Assembly: GCF_000004075.3 (NCBI RefSeq)
Contig: NC_026655.2
Span: forward strand, 9,592,723-9,656,722
Length of the DNA stretch: 64,000 nt
From: Cucumis sativus
Taxonomy: Eukaryota > Streptophyta > Magnoliopsida > Cucurbitales > Cucurbitaceae
Direction: 5' to 3'
In this document: piece after piece, positions 57,968 through 64,000 of the stretch
Position numbering within the stretch: position 1 is the first letter of the stretch
How the letters are laid out: every line of letters begins with the position of its first letter
Translations under genes and position numbers: made by a program
The notes under the pieces: generated by a model
The model's input: only the letters and a program-made list of their open reading frames with translations
What the model was told of the DNA's origin: nothing
Databases searched by the model: none

Positions 57968-59990
57968 AAAAGAATAACTTTTTCTTTCATTTGAACCTTG
58001 ATTGATTGGTTTTTGTTTATTGCTTCTTCTTTGTTCATGAATTTTTCTTCTCATGCTATGTTTCACTCATAGAAAAAAGAAGAAAAAAAGGAAAAAAAAA
58101 AAAAAAAAACAAAGAAAGAGAAAGAGAAAGAGAGATGGTAATTACTATTCAACCCTTTGTTGAAAGAAGTAAAAAAAAAATTTAAGTTTACTATAGAGAT
58201 CGATAAATATTACAATATTTCGTGAATAATTTCAATATTTTGCTATTATTAAAATATTTTTTATAAAAAATATATCCTAGTTTTTTTGTTGATGGTTGTA
58301 GTTTTTTTTAAAAAATTTAAAAAAAGTCACATTTTACTCACTAATCTCTAATTTCACTTTAAACAAAAGTAGAATATTTTTTTGAAAAAATCACATGGTA
58401 AATATATGGCATTTTTAAATTTCCATTTCAAGATAAATGGAGAGATTTAGAGAAAAATCACATGGTAAATATATTGCACTTTTAAATGGATCCTAATAAA
58501 TAATAAAAATATTTACAAAATATCATAAAAATTTTGATTTTATAAATTTTTTCAAAAGTTCTTTTCATTTACGATAACATTTTTTAATATTATCGAAAAT
58601 TGTTTGTTATAAATAAAATATTTAAAAGAAAAAATGACTTGGTTTTAAACCATGTTGAATAAAGCTAATGGATTCTCAATAACTTTTAGTTTTTCTCAAT
58701 CTAGTGAACCTCCATTGAAGTAAAATCTTAAGAAAAGTAATTACAATCGTCTAAAAAAGATTAATTGATAGAATTGATAGAAATGAAATATCTTACAAAA
58801 AAGAAAAATTGAGGTTGGAAAACTTATGAACTCAAATCTCAAAATTCCCCTGCATCCCCACCCCTATCTTTTTTCTTTTTCTTCCAGATCATATGATTTC
58901 TCCATCATCTCAAACTAACTTTTTTTTTGTTCTCTTTACAATATCAATTCTTAGAGTTGAATAAAACTTGATCTCAAAGGGTAATCAAATAAGGACAATC
59001 CTCTAATTTTGGAAGATGACAAATATATGTCACAAAATCTCCCAACTAGAATAAAACAATTCACAAACTTGTACCTACTAAGGCATTAGTGCAAGATCTT
59101 TGGGGATTGCATAAATATTTATGTTTTAGAGTAACATACACATTGAATGATTTTTTTCTTTACACGATAACACTCCGTGATATGTTATGATATGCAACAA
59201 GGACCAACCTATTCGATAAGAGTCATAAAGTGATAGAGTTATCAAATTTTGTGAATTATGTGAAATTGATCATGACTATGAAATAATACTAGCTGTGCCA
59301 CATACTAGAATATCTCATCGTATATGTTGACATCCGAGGCGAGATGATCAAGCGAGATGAGATGTAATAAATGACACGATCTTTATCACATAATTAAATA
59401 ATCAAACATTTTATTATTGTTTTACATTTAATTTTTCAACATAACCTTCCCATTAACTACATTTTTTTTTCATAATTAAATCTTTATATTTAATTACCAA
59501 CAACTCTCTTTTGTCCCCTCACGGTATATAAACCCATTTCATTCTTCATTTGGTGTATGAGAAATCACAAGACTTATAGAGCTTCTCTTTGAAGGGTGAC
59601 AACCTCTCGACGCCAAATTAAATATCCACAATTGTTCTCCTTTCGAAACACAGATGATGGAAGTTGTCTCGTCAAGGTGAAGTTTGTCTCCAAACTTCTT
59701 ATTGCGCACGTTAGTCATATCCTTGCTTCTTGTCCTCTCTAGCCAAGTGATGAATATAGCTCAACTAATGTGACAAAAATTATAAGCTAAGCTTTTTATC
59801 AAGAATCTATCATAGATCCTAAACTACAAATAATACATTGACAAGTGAATAGTAAAGATATGATGGATTGAAAATGTATAAATGTGCAATGTATTAAAGA
59901 ATATAGGCCTTCAGTCACTATACAATATGAACAAATATATTGCAAAGAAATATAAAAATGGAAAATACATAAATGATATTACAAGTTAGG
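57640..59990. other. AT-rich spacer with microsatellite
   Basis: Contains an AT dinucleotide tract (about 57924-57963), an A-rich/GA tract (58077-58135) and a duplicated segment with AATCACATGGTAAATATAT at about 58390 and 58456. No gene recognised. Confidence 0.5.
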
Positions 59991-60007
59991 GGAAAATAGG
60001 AAAATAA

Positions 60008-60587
60008 TGGACTCTCCTCTACTCTGACCTCAAGCTTTCATTCACTGACTAACCGGAGAAGAGAACAGATAAACTTTTACACATAATAGAAAGGCTACTT
60101 CTTTCCACCTTCTCTCTAGGGTTTTGCCTATTCAGGTGTACGACTAGTCCATTCAGACATTTAACACCCTAGCCCATTCATGTCTCCTTCTTGGTGGTGA
60201 TGAAATCCTTTTTATAGGCAGATTCAAACAGGAAACTTCTCTTCTCTTGAACATGTCAGCGCCAAAAGCACCCTATGTCAAATCACATCAATTCCATCTA
60301 CCAATTTTTTCTTCTAGCGAACCTCTTCTCACATGCTGATAATTATATATTCTTATGTAGTATTCATGCGAGTTCCTCTACAATTCACTAATCTTCTTCT
60401 TTTGTTTAAATCCCGCATTAAGACGCTAAAAACAGGGTGAACAGACATGAATGCATATGTAAAGTGTATTTCTGAATATTTATGAATTTACAATTTAAGC
60501 TAGGTGTTTTGGCACATTTACTATGCATTTTAGGTCTCATTATTGTCTTTATAAATCTATAATAACTTGTATTTCTACAAGTTATCA
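60008..60587 (-). mobile_element. Solo LTR (family TGATAA...), second copy
   Basis: Minus strand begins TGATAACTTGTAGAAATACA at 60587. It is 580 bases by homology to the copy at 50690-51270 and is flanked by neither a primer-binding site nor a polypurine tract. Confidence 0.65.
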
Positions 60588-60589
60588 GA

Positions 60590-63255
60590 ATACACCAAAG
60601 AAGCATATGTACGTTATATTGTATCGTAAGTGCGTAATTATAAGAATTATATATATATTAACCCTTATACAATATATAACATCGAAAACCGTTATAAATA
60701 TAGTTGTCAATGCAAGAGGAGATAAGAAAATCATTAGAAGATAAAGTTGAACTAATACCAGAGGCAATTATTTGTGAACAGGTTTTGGAAAACGATTAGG
60801 CCACACAAAAGGTCTTGGATGAAACACAACCCCTAATGTAGCAACGTGAGGTGAGAAACTTAAAAGAGGAAAATTTCATGTTGAAGTTAACAATTTCGAG
60901 TTTTCAAAATCAATTGACTAATATCAAAAAACAGTTTGGTGTGCAACAAAGGCAAGGAGATGAACCTTCAAACAACCAGGTCATTATGACAACTTTGAGT
61001 TATGGTTAGTGGATTTAGCAACTTAATTTGATTGTTGTATGTTTCAACAACTTTGAGTTATGAGATAGATCGAGAAAGGATGTTTCAACGATTTGTCATT
61101 CCAAACAATTTTCCTTCATTATGTGCCAACCCCGTAAAGTTATGAAAAATTGTCAAGAATAGTAAATTTGACAAAATATCTACAACATACAGTAAAATTT
61201 TAGATTCTATAAATAATAGAAACATTGATATGCTTCTATCAATGCATTGATAGAGAAATCTATTAGATTCTATCATTATAAAATTCAAAATTTTGCTGGC
61301 TTGTAAGTATTTTAATTTATTTTGTTAACTTTTAAAACGCCCCTAAAATTATATTTAGGTTTGAGGGAGTTCAAAAAACAACTTGTTTTATTTCCATCTT
61401 TACCTATAAATTACCAATGTGAATGCTAATTTTATATTTTATTTTTAAATTTTAGAGATGAATTGAATTTATGTGGATTCAATTTCTATGGAAAATTTTC
61501 TTTTGTTGGTATGGACTTTCTCATTGTGTTATATAATTACTTTCTATCGTTTATTTTAAATATACTTAGAAAGTTTATTTTTAGTTTTTCAATATTAATT
61601 TTTGTATATCCTTCCAATTTTATTTTCACTTTGCGCCAATATTTTATAGTGTTGCAGTATTTTTAGGAAAGTCATGTAAAAAAGATTTCCTAGCTTGTTT
61701 GAATGTGAAAAGACACCATTTCAATATTTTTAAAAAAATTGAAAAATAAAGGTTTTTTTCTTTTAAAAATATTTTCCAACAAGCAAAATAAATATGAAAA
61801 CAAAGAGAAGATGAAAAGTCACTCTTGAAAAAAGATCTTTTAACAAACAATTTGAAATTTGAAGAAACAAAAAGAAGATAAAAGGTCACAAGAAAAGATG
61901 GATAGATTGATATTTGGTTAGAAAACAAAGATGAAAAAAGAAACAATAAGGAAAAGATATAATCTATTTAGAACAAAGGTTTCATACCAAATGATAAGCA
62001 GAACTACCTCAATCACGTTTGAGAACTTCTCTTATTCTAGGTGAACCCCACAATAGTAATAAAAACAATCCTGATTAACCAAATAGCTAACAACCCCAAG
62101 AAAACTAACCAGATTTTGGCTTGGAAAGGATTGATCAAAGATCAAGAAAAAAGGAGAACTTGTTCCTAACTTTAAGATTTTGAACTCTCTATAATCTAAT
62201 TGATCGAACTAGATCAATTAGATTAAAAGTCCTAAACATGCATTCTAACGCAAGAATACAAAAAAAAGAAAAGCATAAAGCTTGAGACATAACACTTTAT
62301 AAGAAATTTCATTCAAACTCAAGTTGTATATCTAAAATGTGTTGAAACTACAACTCTATTTATACAAATTAAAATGTTATATGAAAGAACACATACACTT
62401 TCAACAACCTTAATAAATGAATAACACTAAATAAGTACTTATTAAAGATGTGAATGCATGAATCTAGAAATGCATTAAAGACGTGAGTTGAATATGAATT
62501 TATAGAATCATTATGTCCCTTTGGTGTCCAAATGACTTTTGAAGTTTTAAGTGTTGCAACTCTTCAAATTTATTAAACAGCTTAGCTTGAAAGTTACGAT
62601 TCATTCTATATTTAAGCTAATCACAATGTCAAATATTTCCTTATCATATATAGTAAGTTAATAACTTTATGCTCTAAATTATATTAAAGCCAAACTCGAT
62701 AAAATTAATATATATTAAAAAATAAACTTTGTATAAAAGTCTTAATTAAGTGACATTCTTTTATTAAGACATGGTAGGAGACACTACTTGAAAGGCAGAA
62801 TACGAGGGTTTATTTCCTATATGTACATACTATAACGTTTTTTTTTAGAAAAGTAAACACATGCTCACATTCAATCATTTGTAACTTACATTAAAAATAT
62901 AAAAGGTTAAAATTAGCTTTATCAAATGCAGAATTACTCTAAAGAAATAGATTTAATTACTCAAATTTTAAATTTTATATTATTAGCACAATTTTCCTAT
63001 TATTAGAACTAATTATATTTCAAATTGTAGAGTGATTTTAAAATATATAAACAAAATTTATATCAATCATATCAAATTCATTCCAAAAGAAATGTCAGAA
63101 AAAAAAAATGCTTGTTTAACAAATGCAAGTTCTTGGCCCGCCTCCCAAGTTGTCTACACGATGCCTCATGACACCACTCGTCTAAACTCTAACATTTGTC
63201 ACGTGAACTTGTGTATAGATTTGATTTATTACCTTTTATCAACATCCCCAAGACA
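60590..63255. other. Spacer before array member 4, mostly AT-rich
   Basis: The segment 60720-61000 reads, in one + frame with two stops, as a Gln/Glu-rich coiled-coil-like peptide (LKEENFMLKLTISSFQNQL). This is possibly retroelement gag debris; the family is not identified. At 61180-61300 there is a degraded relative of the palindromic element at 32.2 kb. Nothing else recognised. Confidence 0.35.
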
Positions 63256-63257
63256 AC

Positions 63258-63425
63258 CCACATCTATAACTACAAGTAAACTCAAAACCTAATGGTGAAC
63301 AGTGGCATATATTCCTGTTCCTCTTCATTAAGCAAACCAAAAGCACACACCCACACACACTTCTTATATTTCCCATCGACATCTCCCTTCACTTATAGCA
63401 TGAGGGAGAAAAAGAAATATCAAAA
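63258..63425 (+). promoter_or_regulatory. Shared LEA_2-array promoter block, copy 4
   Basis: AACTACAAGTAAACTCAAAA, GAACAGTGGCATATATTCCT, CTTCATTAAGCAAACCAAAA, CACTTCTTATATTTCCCATC and CCCTTCACTTATAGCATGAG in the same order as in copies 1-3. Confidence 0.6.
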
Positions 63426-63463
63426 TCACCCAGAAAAAGGTAAGAATTTTGTGAAGAACAACA

Positions 63464-63945
63464 ATGAGGAGCAGTACTACAGCAAAGGGAGAAGCATCAT
63501 CGTCAAAAAAAAGCTCCAAAGGGCAAAATGAGACAACAAAAAAGACGAGAATTATAAGAATCATAGGAAGAAGTTTGTTGAGTGTAATATTTCTTGTTGG
63601 TCTTGCAATGGTCATATGTTGGCTTGTTGTGTTCCCCAAAAATCCTCGTATCTTTGTGGAAACTGGCAGAGTCATAGCCCACAATTCAACTCATAATATG
63701 CTCAATGCCACCATAGTTTTCACCGTTAAATGCTACAACCCCAACAAAAGAGCCTCGGTTCATTTGCACTCTATGAGGATGATAGTTACTAGCATGGGCC
63801 AAGCATTTTCGTCCGTTATCCCGACATTCATGCAGACTCCTGGAAACCAAACCGTCTTGTCGCCTGCTGTTGAGGTCAACTTCGACTATCCATTCGGGCA
63901 CCAAGAAGAGATAAATCCAGAGCTTCACTTCTCTGCTGAAATCAG
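63464..63945 (+). CDS. NDR1/HIN1-like LEA_2 protein, array member 4 (exon 1; gene cut by window end)
   Basis: Exon 1 runs from the ATG at 63464 to the donor ATCAG/GTATAC at 63945, giving 160 codons plus two bases, the same phase as in the other members. The second exon should lie beyond 64000. N-terminus MRSSTTAKGEASSSKKSS and KKTRIIRIIGR. Membrane segment at about residues 37-57 (LLSVIFLVGLAMVICWLVVF). The LEA_2 part has LNATIVFTVKCYNPNKRASV and VNFDYPFGHQEEINPEL. Like member 3 it lacks the GRPxHxxWxH insertion, but it keeps the GEASSS segment that member 3 lost. The start aligns with the other members, and the upstream open frames from 63032 and 63292 are unrelated. Confidence 0.87.
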
Positions 63946-64000
63946 GTATACATATCTTAGGTGCATCTTAATATACACCTATCTTTGTGCATTCCAATCA

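Noticed and set aside
1-64000. tRNA, rRNA or snRNA genes
   Set aside because: No cloverleaf-like A/B box pairs or known conserved RNA sequences were noticed, but this was by eye only; tRNAscan-SE or Infernal would settle it.

Overview
The window is eukaryotic nuclear DNA from a plant: AT-rich, intron-containing genes with GT..AG junctions, plant-type histone promoters, a chloroplast-targeted Rieske oxygenase, a PPR gene, NDR1/HIN1-like genes, and LTR, CACTA, LINE and MITE debris. Several repeats (the short palindromic TATCAGTGATAGA-type element, the solo LTR starting TGATAAC, the CGATCG-rich tandem arrays) look like ones I associate with Cucurbitaceae. That placement is an inference from memory and is only moderately secure.

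Layout. 1-4.2 kb (minus strand): a truncated, frameshifted PTC52 pseudogene downstream of an intact histone H2B gene. 4.2-7.9 kb: AT-rich spacer. 7.9-13.4 kb (+): the intact seven-exon PTC52 gene (545 aa), with a 5'-truncated LINE in intron 1. 15.0-16.5 kb (-): a two-exon PPR gene (363 aa). 16.8-17.05 kb: a small GC-rich island. 17-20.7 kb: AT-rich DNA with the wreck of a plant-mobile-domain gene. 21.0-26.3 kb (+): a second H2B gene followed by a second PTC52 pseudogene, which is the inverted counterpart of 1-4.2 kb. 26.9-27.7 kb (-): a three-exon CKS1 gene (88 aa). 29-30.1 kb (-): a Ty1/copia relic. 33.5 kb (+): an intronless NDR1/HIN1-like (LEA_2) gene. 39-64 kb (+): a spaced tandem array of four two-exon LEA_2 paralogues, the last cut by the window end. 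Between them lie two CACTA elements of one family (41.6-43.3 and 50.4-55.0 kb), a Ty3/gypsy RT relic, and three solo LTRs.

The main structural story has two parts. First, an H2B-PTC52 segment was duplicated in inverted orientation around the functional PTC52 and PPR genes; both H2B copies stayed intact while both linked PTC52 copies decayed. Second, an LEA_2 family expanded in tandem and kept a closely similar promoter-proximal block of about 150 bp in all four copies, despite TE insertions between them.

Many open frames begin at TTG or are fragments of spliced genes. CDS coordinates here were set by finding ATG starts, splice signals and phase continuity by eye; no alignment or expression data were available. 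I saw no clear candidate for an entirely new biological system. The most interesting items are the inverted H2B/PTC52 duplication, the shared LEA_2 promoter block, and a long hairpin at 37.35-37.53 kb.
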